A stretch of 35,008 nucleotides of DNA from a virus: positions 1-35,008 of the IMG/VR virus record IMGVR_UViG_3300032249_000371; one strand, given 5' to 3'. Below, one piece after another: positions 7,517 through 14,149 of this stretch. A model generated the notes under the pieces. That model made no database searches. It worked only from the letters and a program-made list of their open reading frames with translations, and was not told where the DNA came from. The position numbers and the translations under genes are program-made. How positions within the stretch are numbered: position 1 is the stretch's first letter; the number at the start of each line of letters is the position of its first letter.

Positions 7517-7608
7517 GCGGACACTCCGTGGGGCGGAAACTTCAAATGATGGATGACGGCAAATGCCTGAGTACAGCATCGCTCCCCTGAACCACCAATC
7601 TTTTTTTT
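7517..7608 (+). ncRNA. Candidate structured small RNA or leader
   Basis: A non-coding stretch with nested pairing: GGGGCG (7530-7535) with CGCTCCCC (7580-7587, two-base bulge), GATG (7548-7551) with CATC (7577-7580, sharing one base with the previous stem), and a terminal GGC-AAAT-GCC hairpin (7558-7567). A run of eight T follows at 7601-7608. An extended -10 lies at the right distance upstream. No known RNA family is recognised. Pairing was judged by eye and no covariation is available, so this is only a candidate. Confidence 0.3.
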
Positions 7609-7623
7609 GGGGGGTAGGGGGGC

Positions 7624-7661
7624 GTTTCTTAAAATCCGGATTCAGGCAGGATTTAAGAAAC
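7624..7661 (+). repeat. Long inverted repeat upstream of the replication operon
   Basis: GTTTCTTAAAATCC (7624-7637) is followed after an 11-base loop by GGATTTAAGAAAC (7649-7661), a 13-bp stem with one unpaired base. No T run follows, so it is not a standard terminator. It lies 50 nt upstream of the leaderless start at 7711, between the poly-T run and a G-rich promoter region. It could be an operator, a transcript-end stabiliser or part of the upstream RNA. Confidence 0.5.
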
Positions 7662-7695
7662 CCGTGTCGTATAACCAGCGGGGTAGGGATGGGTG

Positions 7696-7710
7696 TGTTA
7701 TACTGCTCTC
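7696..7710 (+). promoter_or_regulatory. Promoter for leaderless start at 7711
   Basis: TGTTATACT places a TATACT -10 at 7699-7704 with an extended TGn. Exactly six bases separate it from the ATG at 7711, so transcription should begin at the A of the start codon. There is no Shine-Dalgarno sequence. Leaderless mRNAs with this spacing are common in actinobacteria. The -35 region is replaced by a G-rich tract (GGGGTAGGGATGGG, 7680-7693). Confidence 0.6.
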
Positions 7711-8475
7711 ATGAACGAATTACCTAATCATATTTCCTATTCCTCTTTCACCACTTGGCAAGAATGTGGTTGGAAGTATTATCTAACTAAGATTGAGGGC
7801 GCTACTGAACCTCATGCTGTATGGTTTACAGGTGGTACTGCGGTACACCTAGCCACTGAATACTACGACAACGCTGGCATCCTCAACTTAGACTCTGCCT
7901 ATCTCGATGAGATTTGGAATAGAGCATGGTTTGAAACCGTTGAAGCTGATGAGGCAATCAATGGCGATATGAAGGACTGGCAGTATGCCAAGAAGGAAGA
8001 CATGTCTTGGTGGTACGGCGAAGGTCGCTGGATGCTAGAGAACTGGGCTAAGTTACGCCACAATAACTGGTCAGTCTATGAAGATTTTGTTGAAAAGCAG
8101 TACGAGATAGAGATAGAAAACGCGACAGTCAAGATGGCAATTGACCGCGTTATGGTCGACTTCGAGGGGAATCGGGTGCTCCTCGATATCAAAACAGGTG
8201 CGTCATCCCAGAAGCATCCTTTGCAACTAGCGGTCTATGCGTGGGCACTGCAGAAGCAAGGGATTTCCGTTCACAGAGCGGGTTTCTGGGATGCACGTAC
8301 TGGTCATATCACTACTTGGAGCCTTGATAACCTACACCCTGAGCGCGTAGAGGATATCCTCAATACTTTTGATAAGGCACGGAAGGAAACAATCTTCCTG
8401 CCTAACTTGTCCAACTGTGGTAGATGCGGTGTGATATCATCCTGCAAGTATGTTAATGGACACGTTTCTAACTAG
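7711..8475 (+). CDS. RecB/Cas4-like PD-(D/E)XK exonuclease with probable Fe-S cluster
   Basis: 254 residues, leaderless ATG at 7711. ISYSSFTTWQECGWKYYL at the N-terminus is the usual opening of RecB-family nucleases and supplies Cys19. The nuclease core is an Asp near 144 (AIDRVMVDF) followed by LLDIKTG with Asp159 and Lys161, then QLAVYAWAL as the conserved Q-(3)-Y helix. Three more Cys (NCGRCGVISSCKY, ~236-245) complete a four-Cys set like the 4Fe-4S site of AddB and Cas4. Members of this group process DNA ends; here recombination or replication is likely, since the gene heads the replication operon. There are no cas1/cas2 genes, so a CRISPR role is not supported. Confidence 0.8.
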   Translation: MNELPNHISYSSFTTWQECGWKYYLTKIEGATEPHAVWFTGGTAVHLATEYYDNAGILNLDSAYLDEIWNRAWFETVEADEAINGDMKDWQYAKKEDMSWWYGEGRWMLENWAKLRHNNWSVYEDFVEKQYEIEIENATVKMAIDRVMVDFEGNRVLLDIKTGASSQKHPLQLAVYAWALQKQGISVHRAGFWDARTGHITTWSLDNLHPERVEDILNTFDKARKETIFLPNLSNCGRCGVISSCKYVNGHVSN

Positions 8476-8569
8476 CATCGTTCCGTTGATACGGACAATT
8501 GATGATATGGTAGATGCGGTAGAAGACATAGGGTTCAAACATGAACAAGAAAAGGAGAAAAACCAATGA
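8456..8569 (+). CDS. 37-residue hypothetical microprotein
   Basis: ATG at 8456 lies in the 3' end of the nuclease gene; its TGA (8567-8569) overlaps the next ATG (ATGA). The product has a hydrophobic start (MDTFLTSIVPLI) followed by acidic and then charged residues (DDMVDAVEDIGFKHEQEKEK). It is likely a single amphipathic helix. No family is recognised and the ribosome site is weak; support comes from the overlap pattern, which is the norm in this operon. It also carries the ribosome site of the next gene (AAAGGAG). Confidence 0.45.
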   Translation: MDTFLTSIVPLIRTIDDMVDAVEDIGFKHEQEKEKNQ

Positions 8570-8994
8570 CTGGTAATTTCCAAGTCAGCAGCAAGTTACC
8601 TGATGGAAGAATCTTCGTAGTCGCATCTGAGACTTACGTAGGCTTCTGTGAGGCACTTGAATCGGTGGTCGGGGTACAAGAATCCCAAGACCTACTAACA
8701 GAGATGGGTAAGTCACTTGTTGGCGCACCGTCTAACACATCTCAAGCAATTGAGAACCTACGCGCTGGGTTTCCTAACGCACAAGTAGACCATACTGCTC
8801 ATCCAACACAAACACCTGCATCCACTGCAGGACCATCCAGCAAGTCCTGTAAGCATGGCATGATGTCACAGCGTACAGGTTCTGGTGCTAAGGGTCCTTG
8901 GAAGGCATATATGTGCCCTTCACCAAAGGGAACTCCCGACCAGTGCGAACCAGTATGGCTTCGTCGTGGTGATGCAGAATGGAATAGCTTCTAA
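8566..8994 (+). CDS. Hypothetical protein with C-terminal zinc-binding motif (replication operon)
   Basis: 142 residues, ATG with AAAGGAG upstream. The N-terminal ~60 residues are alpha/beta-like (FQVSSKLPDGRIFVVASETYVGF), followed by a Pro/Thr/Ser/Ala-rich linker (~75-92). The C-terminal part has CKHGMM, GPWKAYMCP and DQCEPVW, a three-Cys/one-His set that could bind zinc. The layout of globular domain, linker and small terminal zinc element, next to a DnaB-like helicase, suggests a DNA-associated accessory protein such as a helicase partner. No specific family is recognised. Confidence 0.6.
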   Translation: MTGNFQVSSKLPDGRIFVVASETYVGFCEALESVVGVQESQDLLTEMGKSLVGAPSNTSQAIENLRAGFPNAQVDHTAHPTQTPASTAGPSSKSCKHGMMSQRTGSGAKGPWKAYMCPSPKGTPDQCEPVWLRRGDAEWNSF

Positions 8995-8997
8995 ACA

Positions 8998-9789
8998 ATG
9001 AGAACACTTGCCCGCGCCGTAGGCTCGAAGGACATAGGTGGCGAACCGCTACCAACTGTCTTTCGTACCTTTGATATTAACAAAATCGTATTTCGCCGTG
9101 CCGAGATATCGATGATTGCTGGTACTCCCGGTGCTGGCAAGTCTTCCGTTGCTTTAGCTCTAGCACTTCGTGCTAAAGTTCCTACATTGTACGTGAGTGC
9201 TGATACCAACGCTCACACTATGGCTATGCGCCTGCTGTCTATGATTACTGGTAAGCCACAGACTGAGGCAGAACATTTGCTTGAGTCTGATGTTGCTGGT
9301 AGTCGTAAGACCATAAACGAGAACTCGGGGCATATCTTCTGGTCATTCGATTCAAGCCCAACGCTTGATGACCTTGACCAAGAAGTATCTGCTTTCGAGG
9401 AGTTGTGGGGCTGTTCGCCGACTTTAATCGTTATTGATAACCTTATGGATATTTCTAACGATGGCGGAGAAGAGTTTGCGAACATGCGCTCAACTCTAAA
9501 AGAACTAAAATATCTCGCAAGAGATACCAACGCTGCTGTTGTGGTACTCCATCATACGAAGGAGTCCTACACAGGTACACCGTGCCAGCCACGCTCTGCT
9601 TTGCAGGGCATGGTTGCACAGTTACCTGCTCTTATCTGTACCGTGGGTACTGATGCTCCTGGCTTTATTGCCATAGCTCCAGTGAAGAATCGGTACGGTA
9701 AGGCAGACCCATCAGGCAATACTGCCTATTGGTTGAACTTTAACCCTGAATATATGGATGTTTCCGACATCGCTGAAAGGTTAAAATGA
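8998..9789 (+). CDS. DnaB/RecA-type ATPase, probable replicative helicase
   Basis: 263 residues, ATG three bases after the previous stop. The RecA fold is clear: Walker A GTPGAGKSS (42-50), Walker B LIVIDN (~143-148), then VVVLHHTKE (~180-188), the segment found in DnaB- and RepA-like ATPases. The N-terminal domain of full DnaB is missing, so it is a helicase domain only, a form common in phages. It is adjacent to nuclease, resolvase and primase genes. It probably forms a ring on single-stranded DNA at the replication fork. A DnaC-like loader or RadA-like recombinase is less likely because no zinc finger or Lon-like domain is seen. Confidence 0.75.
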   Translation: MRTLARAVGSKDIGGEPLPTVFRTFDINKIVFRRAEISMIAGTPGAGKSSVALALALRAKVPTLYVSADTNAHTMAMRLLSMITGKPQTEAEHLLESDVAGSRKTINENSGHIFWSFDSSPTLDDLDQEVSAFEELWGCSPTLIVIDNLMDISNDGGEEFANMRSTLKELKYLARDTNAAVVVLHHTKESYTGTPCQPRSALQGMVAQLPALICTVGTDAPGFIAIAPVKNRYGKADPSGNTAYWLNFNPEYMDVSDIAERLK

Positions 9790-9875
9790 GCATCTTTGAC
9801 CCAATCGTTCCAGACCCTAATTGGGGGCTTCCTACCACTACGGTAGACCCTGATGAGTGGGAAGATGATGACTAA
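9786..9875 (+). CDS. 29-residue acidic microprotein
   Basis: ATG overlaps the helicase TGA (ATGA). The product starts MSIFDPIVPDPNW and ends in VDPDEWEDDD; it is Pro- and Asp-rich and strongly acidic. Its 3' end overlaps the next start. Support comes from the coupling pattern; no homologue is known to me. It may be a small inhibitor or partner peptide, or merely a coupling leader. Confidence 0.4.
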   Translation: MSIFDPIVPDPNWGLPTTTVDPDEWEDDD

Positions 9876-10071
9876 GAATATAACTGAACTAAAACCAGAT
9901 TATACAAGGGCGATGGACATACGTGGTGAACCTACCACTGTGTGCATCTGTGGGAGTTTCATATGGAACCTGAAAGTATCATTCGATGAGTATGGTACTA
10001 TCAGTATGTATTTTCTAGATATGGAGTGTGCTGTCTGTGGAACACAGGCGACTGCCCCAATTGAGGAGTAA
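9868..10071 (+). CDS. Small zinc-ribbon protein, hypothetical
   Basis: 67 residues from ATG 9868 (alternative ATG at 9865 or 9853). CICG near residue 26 and CAVCG near 56 give two Cys pairs around a beta segment (WNLKVSFDEYGTISMYF), so a zinc ribbon is likely. It lies between the helicase and the transglycosylase-like gene, two bases upstream of the latter, whose ribosome site (GAGGAG) lies in its last codons. Function unknown. Confidence 0.6.
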   Translation: MTKNITELKPDYTRAMDIRGEPTTVCICGSFIWNLKVSFDEYGTISMYFLDMECAVCGTQATAPIEE

Positions 10072-10073
10072 TA

Positions 10074-10514
10074 ATGAAACTAACGACATACGCTTGGATA
10101 ATGGCTATTGTAATCTTTGCGGGCACTTTGCCTCACGCTGTGGGTGCGATGTTCCAACGAGAACAGTCCCACGTGAAAGAGATAAAGCCGAAGTGCGAGT
10201 ACTTAAGCAAAGGTAATGTATCGCTATCCGATATGAAGCGACTAGCTAAAAAGATTGGTGAGCAAAAAACAATGGCTATATACAAGAGTAAGCATGAGTG
10301 GAATGCACTCTTTACTCTATGGAACAAGGAATCTCGCTGGGATTATACAGCAGATAACCCACGTTCAAGCGCCTACGGAATCCCTCAGATGTTAAACATG
10401 GATGAGAAGACTCCTATGGTACGTCAGATTGAATTAGGATTGAAATATATCCAACACCGTTACGAAACTCCATCAAAGGCGTTAGCCTTTCATAACCGTA
10501 ATGGCTGGTACTAA
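10074..10514 (+). CDS. Secreted transglycosylase-like (lysozyme-fold) protein
   Basis: 146 residues, ATG with GAGGAG. The N-terminus MKLTTYAWIMAIVIFAGTLP is a signal peptide or anchor. The catalytic region reads ALFTLWNKESRWDYTADNP with Glu86, then SSAYGIPQML (~98-107) and a final helical part ending LAFHNRNGWY. The E-S-x-W, N-P, A-x-G-I-x-Q order is that of SLT/lysozyme-fold transglycosylases, which cut the glycan strand. It lies far from the CHAP lysis cassette, inside the replication operon, so it may remodel the wall early or act in infected cells rather than be the main endolysin. It is short but complete for this fold in actinobacterial phages. Confidence 0.7.
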   Translation: MKLTTYAWIMAIVIFAGTLPHAVGAMFQREQSHVKEIKPKCEYLSKGNVSLSDMKRLAKKIGEQKTMAIYKSKHEWNALFTLWNKESRWDYTADNPRSSAYGIPQMLNMDEKTPMVRQIELGLKYIQHRYETPSKALAFHNRNGWY

Positions 10515-10517
10515 GTA

Positions 10518-10859
10518 ATGGGTGGTCGCGCTGCCAAGGCTAAGGGTGCAGGAGCCGAACGAGATGTAGTAAAATACCTCAAGGAATGGTTTCCATATGT
10601 AGACCGTAGACTTGCTGGCGCGACCCTCGACAAAGGTGATATCTCTGGTATCCCCGGAGTCACCATTGAGATAAAGAACCATGCTAAGATGGATTTAGCA
10701 GGGTGGGTAGAAGAGTTGATAGTCGAGATGACTAACGACAAGGCGTGGACAGGCGTAGTAGTGCACAAGCGAAAGGGACGGGGTAATCCTGGAGATTGGT
10801 ATGCTACTATGCCTGTACATGTATGGATTGATTTGCTTAGGAAGGTTCTAGACAAGTGA
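10518..10859 (+). CDS. Hjc-like Holliday-junction resolvase / PD-(D/E)XK nuclease
   Basis: 113 residues, ATG three bases after the previous stop. GAGAERDVVKYL contains Glu14. Asp41 lies in DKGDISGIPG, and Glu51 with Lys53 in VTIEIKNH, giving the E...D...ExK arrangement of archaeal-type resolvases (Hjc) and related phage nucleases. The size fits. It would cut four-way junctions before packaging or during recombination-dependent replication. Its TGA overlaps the GTG start of the primase zinc-finger gene (GTGA). VRR-NUC-type nucleases are the main alternative. Confidence 0.75.
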   Translation: MGGRAAKAKGAGAERDVVKYLKEWFPYVDRRLAGATLDKGDISGIPGVTIEIKNHAKMDLAGWVEELIVEMTNDKAWTGVVVHKRKGRGNPGDWYATMPVHVWIDLLRKVLDK

Positions 10860-11236
10860 AGTATGATAAACCCGATATAGCAGTTATCTTAGAATACTAT
10901 GGAGCTAATGTTCCAACTCGACGTGGTTGGTTTGGCATGAAGTGTCCTTTCCATAGTGATAGTCATGCGTCTGCATCAGCAACGAGGGACGACAACGCTT
11001 TCTGTTGTTTCGCTTGCCAGATGAAGGGCGATGGTTATGCTATAATTATGCAGAAAGAAGGAGTTGAATTTCGTGAAGCAATCAATATCGCAGAGAGAAT
11101 CTTTAACCAGAGCGGCAAAGTTTTACCACAGCGCTCTACACGAGGCGGAGGACTATCTCGCAGAACGGGGAATCAATCTGGAGCAGGCAACACGCGCTCG
11201 ATTGGGCGTCGTTCTAGAACCGCTAACGGGTCATGA
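10856..11236 (+). CDS. DNA primase, CHC2 zinc-finger subunit
   Basis: 126 residues from GTG 10856, overlapping the resolvase stop. Residues 26-60 carry the DnaG-type zinc finger C30-x2-H33 ... C51-x2-C54 with the DDNAFCCFACQMKGD signature. Downstream, EFREAINIAERIF is the usual continuation of the zinc domain. After residue ~80 the sequence becomes low-complexity and basic (RSTRGGGLSRRTGNQSG) where it overlaps the TOPRIM gene in another frame; that tail may have little function. It should recognise template and start primers together with the separate TOPRIM protein. Confidence 0.75.
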   Translation: MKYDKPDIAVILEYYGANVPTRRGWFGMKCPFHSDSHASASATRDDNAFCCFACQMKGDGYAIIMQKEGVEFREAINIAERIFNQSGKVLPQRSTRGGGLSRRTGNQSGAGNTRSIGRRSRTANGS

Positions 11237-11708
11237 AAATTACACCAATCGTTTGGCGATTCCGTATATCACACGTTCAGGGGTGGTTGACCTTAGGTTT
11301 CGTTCCATGGATTTATCAGAGCCAAAGTACATGGGTCTCACAGGTGCTACCACGCATCTATACAACGTGGGTGCGTTCTTCCGAGCCTCCTCATATATTT
11401 CTATCTGCGAAGGTGAAATTGATACCATTACGCTTGATATGGCTTGTAATATACCTTCGGTGGGAGTCCCCGGAGTCAACAACTGGAAGAAACATTACAC
11501 ACGTCTACTCGCGGATTTCGACAAAGTTTTTCTTTTTGCTGATGGTGATAGTGCCGGTACTGATTTCTCTAAGCATCTTGCTAAGGAACTAGGAAACCTA
11601 GTGACTGTTCAGATGCCTGATGGCGAAGATGTAAACAGCATGTATTTAAAATATGGTGTAGAATTCTTTCAACAAAAGATTGGAAGTGTTATCGATGTTG
11701 TTTCCTGA
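11073..11708 (+). CDS. DNA primase, TOPRIM catalytic subunit
   Basis: 211 residues from GTG 11073, chosen because AAGGAG (11058-11063) sits nine bases upstream; a TTG at 11064 is also in frame but abuts the ribosome site. YLAERGINLEQATRARLG is the DnaG linker segment. The TOPRIM motifs are ICEGEIDTI (Glu113) and LFADGDSAG (Asp157, Asp159). It is encoded in the +1 frame relative to the zinc-finger gene, with a 164-nt overlap. The pair therefore makes the equivalent of one DnaG core, without the C-terminal helicase-binding domain. It synthesises RNA primers at the fork with the DnaB-like ATPase. Confidence 0.8.
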   Translation: MKQSISQRESLTRAAKFYHSALHEAEDYLAERGINLEQATRARLGVVLEPLTGHENYTNRLAIPYITRSGVVDLRFRSMDLSEPKYMGLTGATTHLYNVGAFFRASSYISICEGEIDTITLDMACNIPSVGVPGVNNWKKHYTRLLADFDKVFLFADGDSAGTDFSKHLAKELGNLVTVQMPDGEDVNSMYLKYGVEFFQQKIGSVIDVVS

Positions 11709-12048
11709 TAAGGATGGATTAGTCCATTGTGATACAGATGATTGCGACTATTCCACCACTGATATATTTGATTTTCTTGACCACTGTGGCGTTGAGTTCA
11801 CATGGGATGTAAAGGTAACACGTAAGCATTCCTTTGACTTGTTTCAATTCTTTCAAGTTGTTTCTGATGCCATCAATCATGGTGATTTAGAAGAGGCATA
11901 TCAGATGGTTCAGGACACGGCGTTTTTATTCGTAAATGTTTCTAGTGATGAGCTAGATGACTTTATTGAAGAGTCCATAGTGGCTGAGGAAGCAGAAATG
12001 GGAATTAAGAACATCGAAAGGATGCTAAAAGAGAATGGACAAGGATGA
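11695..12048 (+). CDS. Acidic hypothetical protein
   Basis: 117 residues from ATG 11695 (GGAAG upstream), overlapping the primase 3' end by 14 nt. Strongly acidic. It has CDTDDCDY and DHCGVEF near the N-terminus, then mostly helical sequence (FFQVVSDAINHGDLEEAYQMVQD, ELDDFIEESIVAEEAEM). No family is recognised. The acidic helical character suits a DNA mimic or protein partner, but nothing in the sequence proves this. A start 15 nt upstream (TTG) is less likely. Confidence 0.6.
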   Translation: MLFPDKDGLVHCDTDDCDYSTTDIFDFLDHCGVEFTWDVKVTRKHSFDLFQFFQVVSDAINHGDLEEAYQMVQDTAFLFVNVSSDELDDFIEESIVAEEAEMGIKNIERMLKENGQG

Positions 12049-12400
12049 GATGGGACGCATAAAAGCAGTGCTGTACAATGGTTTTAACGTATCTGATATG
12101 AATGAGTATGAACCTGATGACTTAGAGTTATCTGTATGGGAAGTATCAGATGAGTTGAACAACCTGCTTATATCTAAGCACCGTGACTACGGTCCAACCA
12201 ATATCTCAATGGCTCCTGGTGGACCTCTCAATGGGCTACGTGTGCGTATGCACGATAAGTTAGCTCGCATCAATCATCTGCTGGATAGTGAACGTTCCGA
12301 CACGCCAGCACACGAATCCCTTGAGGATTCTTTCCGTGATTTAGCTAATTATGCTATAATTTCTATACTCGTACTGAAAGGAAAATGGCCAACAGAATGA
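12035..12400 (+). CDS. DUF1599/Nmad-like protein (nucleotide-modification associated)
   Basis: 121 residues from ATG 12035, overlapping the previous gene by 14 nt. The central motif ISKHRDYGPTNIS followed by LRVRMHDKLARINHLL and SLEDSFRDLANYAIISILVL matches the small all-alpha family known as DUF1599 or nucleotide-modification-associated domain, widespread in phages. The K-H-x-D-Y-G and D-K-x-x-R residues are the conserved ones. Members are linked to nucleotide metabolism or base modification by context; the exact reaction is not established. No base-modification enzymes are visible in this window. Confidence 0.65.
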   Translation: MDKDEMGRIKAVLYNGFNVSDMNEYEPDDLELSVWEVSDELNNLLISKHRDYGPTNISMAPGGPLNGLRVRMHDKLARINHLLDSERSDTPAHESLEDSFRDLANYAIISILVLKGKWPTE

Positions 12401-12711
12401 AAATATTTGGACCATACAAAGGCAGCAAACAAAATGGCGGGAGGCCAATCTATGTCTTTAAACGGAAGAAAAAAGATGGCACTACCGTTACTACTTCTAG
12501 CAATAAGGCTCGCGTGGATTATGAAAAAGCCACAGGAAAAAACTTACCCAAAGCCTCAGAAGTAGACCACAAGAATAACAAAGGTCGTGCAGGTGATGAC
12601 CGAATCGCTAACCTACGCGTGTTAAAAAAGAGCGACAATGTTGCATTAGAAAACAAGCGTCGTGCTAAGAAGGCTACGCCCAAAAAGAAAGCGACGAAAA
12701 AGAAGCCATGA
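12397..12711 (+). CDS. HNH-like protein with histone-like basic tail
   Basis: 104 residues from ATG 12397, which overlaps the upstream TGA (ATGA); ATG 12385 is an alternative, but its AAAGGA is only two bases away. Residues ~43-68 read EVDHKNNKGRAGDDRIANLRVL then KSDN, the D-H ... N-L-R-x-L-x-x-x-x-N pattern of small HNH endonucleases. The last ~20 residues are Lys/Ala repeats (KKATPKKKATKKKP) like an H1-type DNA-binding tail. It probably binds or nicks DNA. It lies in the replication operon rather than beside the terminase, so a packaging role is less evident. Confidence 0.65.
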   Translation: MKIFGPYKGSKQNGGRPIYVFKRKKKDGTTVTTSSNKARVDYEKATGKNLPKASEVDHKNNKGRAGDDRIANLRVLKKSDNVALENKRRAKKATPKKKATKKKP

Positions 12712-13448
12712 AAAATATAGTTTGCATATCAGATTTGCAGGTCCCGTATCACGATGTAGAAGCCACCAAGGCAGTGGCTAAGTTTATCCAGTGGTATCAA
12801 CCTGAGACTGTTGTCTCTTGTGGAGACGAAATGGATATGCAGACAATCAGTAAATGGAGTAAGGGTACTGAACTAGAGTATGAACGCTCTATTGGTCGTG
12901 ACCGTGACCTTACTCGACAAGTGTTGTATGACTTAACGATTGAACACATGGTGCGTAGTAATCATACTGACCGCTTGTTTAACACAGTTGCTATGAGAGC
13001 GCCAGGACTTCTTGGTTTGCCTGAGTTGCAGTTAGAAAACTTTCTTGGTCTTGATGAACTTGAGATTGAATACCATACTGACCCTTATGAACTAGCTCCT
13101 GGCTGGTTGCTTATGCATGGTGATGAGGGCAACGTACAGCCTACTGCTGGAGCTACCGCGTTAGGACTTGCAAAGCGCTCAGGGATGTCCGTCGTGTGTG
13201 GTCACACGCATCGTATGGGTCTCACACATCAGACTCAAACATATCGTGGTGGTAAGCCTAAGACTATCTGGGGTATGGAACTTGGAAACTTGATGGATTA
13301 TCGTAATGCAAAGTATATCAAGGCTGGGCTATTTACATGGCAACAGGGTTTTGGTATCTTGCATGTTGATGGCAAGAATGTAACACCACAGATAGTACCT
13401 ATCATCAATCAGTCATTTACTGTTAATGGGAAAACGTTCAAGTGGTAA
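12708..13448 (+). CDS. Calcineurin-like metallophosphoesterase
   Basis: 246 residues, ATG overlapping the upstream TGA. The metal-binding motifs are in order: CISDLQVPYHD (Asp9, with Gln in place of the usual His), SCGDEMD, RSNHTDR, LLMHGDEG and VCGHTHRMG. The D-x-Q variant with a nearby YHD is common in phage members. The enzyme should hydrolyse a phosphoester with two metal ions; the substrate may be nucleic acid or a nucleotide, but the sequence does not say which. The next gene starts within its last codons (GTGGTAA). Confidence 0.8.
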   Translation: MKNIVCISDLQVPYHDVEATKAVAKFIQWYQPETVVSCGDEMDMQTISKWSKGTELEYERSIGRDRDLTRQVLYDLTIEHMVRSNHTDRLFNTVAMRAPGLLGLPELQLENFLGLDELEIEYHTDPYELAPGWLLMHGDEGNVQPTAGATALGLAKRSGMSVVCGHTHRMGLTHQTQTYRGGKPKTIWGMELGNLMDYRNAKYIKAGLFTWQQGFGILHVDGKNVTPQIVPIINQSFTVNGKTFKW

Positions 13449-14149
13449 TAGAAACAGAAACTTACGAAGGTGTAGTTGGCGCTATCGCCTACGAATATTC
13501 ACGTAAGTACCACATGTGCGATGCTGATGATATTCGTCAGGAGTTATGGATATGGTTCTTAGAACATCCTAACAAGGTTGCTACATGGGAGCAGTTGGAA
13601 GGTAAGCAGTCTATCAAGCTGATTGCTAGGTCACTGCGTAATGCTGCTAAAGATTATTGCCAGAAAGAAAAGGCTCGTGCCGTTGGTTACAAGGTTGAAG
13701 ATAACTATTACTATGACCGTGAAATTGTAGAGGCGTTACTGCCAGCAGTCTTGCGTGGAGATAGAGTCGCTCCATCTATGAACGATTTAGGATTCACCAA
13801 TAGCAAGAAGGTCGCCTCTGAGGGTGGTAACTGGTTCGCTATGATGGCTGATATAGAACGTGCTTTGGCTCGTTTAACGCATGAACAATTAACAATTGTA
13901 TATTTAAGATTCGGTGATGGTTGCGACAATGCAACTCTTGCTGAGGAACTTAGTATCAGCGAAGACGCATCTCGTATGCGTGTGAATCGTGCAGTGAATA
14001 ACTTACTTAACTTTCTTGGTGGGCAACGCCCACGCAAGGAGCGGGACTATACAGAGGAGCAGGTAGATGAGCAGAATAATGAAGATACAGGAAGTAGTGA
14101 CGACCTATCAAGCGTTGCAGAAGAAGATGGAAGAGAAGACTTGGATTGA
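13442..14149 (+). CDS. Sigma-factor-like protein
   Basis: 235 residues from GTG 13442. The N-terminal part has DADDIRQELWIWFLEHP (~26-43) and SLRNAAKDYCQKEKARAVGY, resembling sigma region 2. The C-terminal part has LTHEQLTIVYLRFGDGCDNATLAEELSIS followed by SRMRVNRAVNNLLNFL, a region-4 helix-turn-helix (~145-192). The final ~40 residues are acidic. The order and spacing fit a divergent ECF-like sigma or sigma-like activator, which could redirect host RNA polymerase to phage promoters. There is no obvious anti-sigma partner. A general HTH regulator is the alternative. Confidence 0.6.
   Translation: MVIETETYEGVVGAIAYEYSRKYHMCDADDIRQELWIWFLEHPNKVATWEQLEGKQSIKLIARSLRNAAKDYCQKEKARAVGYKVEDNYYYDREIVEALLPAVLRGDRVAPSMNDLGFTNSKKVASEGGNWFAMMADIERALARLTHEQLTIVYLRFGDGCDNATLAEELSISEDASRMRVNRAVNNLLNFLGGQRPRKERDYTEEQVDEQNNEDTGSSDDLSSVAEEDGREDLD

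Noticed and set aside
7601-7620. T8 followed by G6-TA-G6 as a standard terminator or G-quadruplex
   Set aside because: The T run is not directly preceded by a stem, and only two long G tracts are present; kept only as part of the candidate RNA region.
7711-8475. Cas4 of a CRISPR system
   Set aside because: The Cas4/RecB-like fold is shared with many phage recombination nucleases, and there are no other cas genes.
10028-10216. 62-residue plus-strand frame with CNLCG overlapping the transglycosylase-like gene
   Set aside because: It overlaps two better-supported genes, and the transglycosylase start at 10074 has a GAGGAG site and signal peptide.
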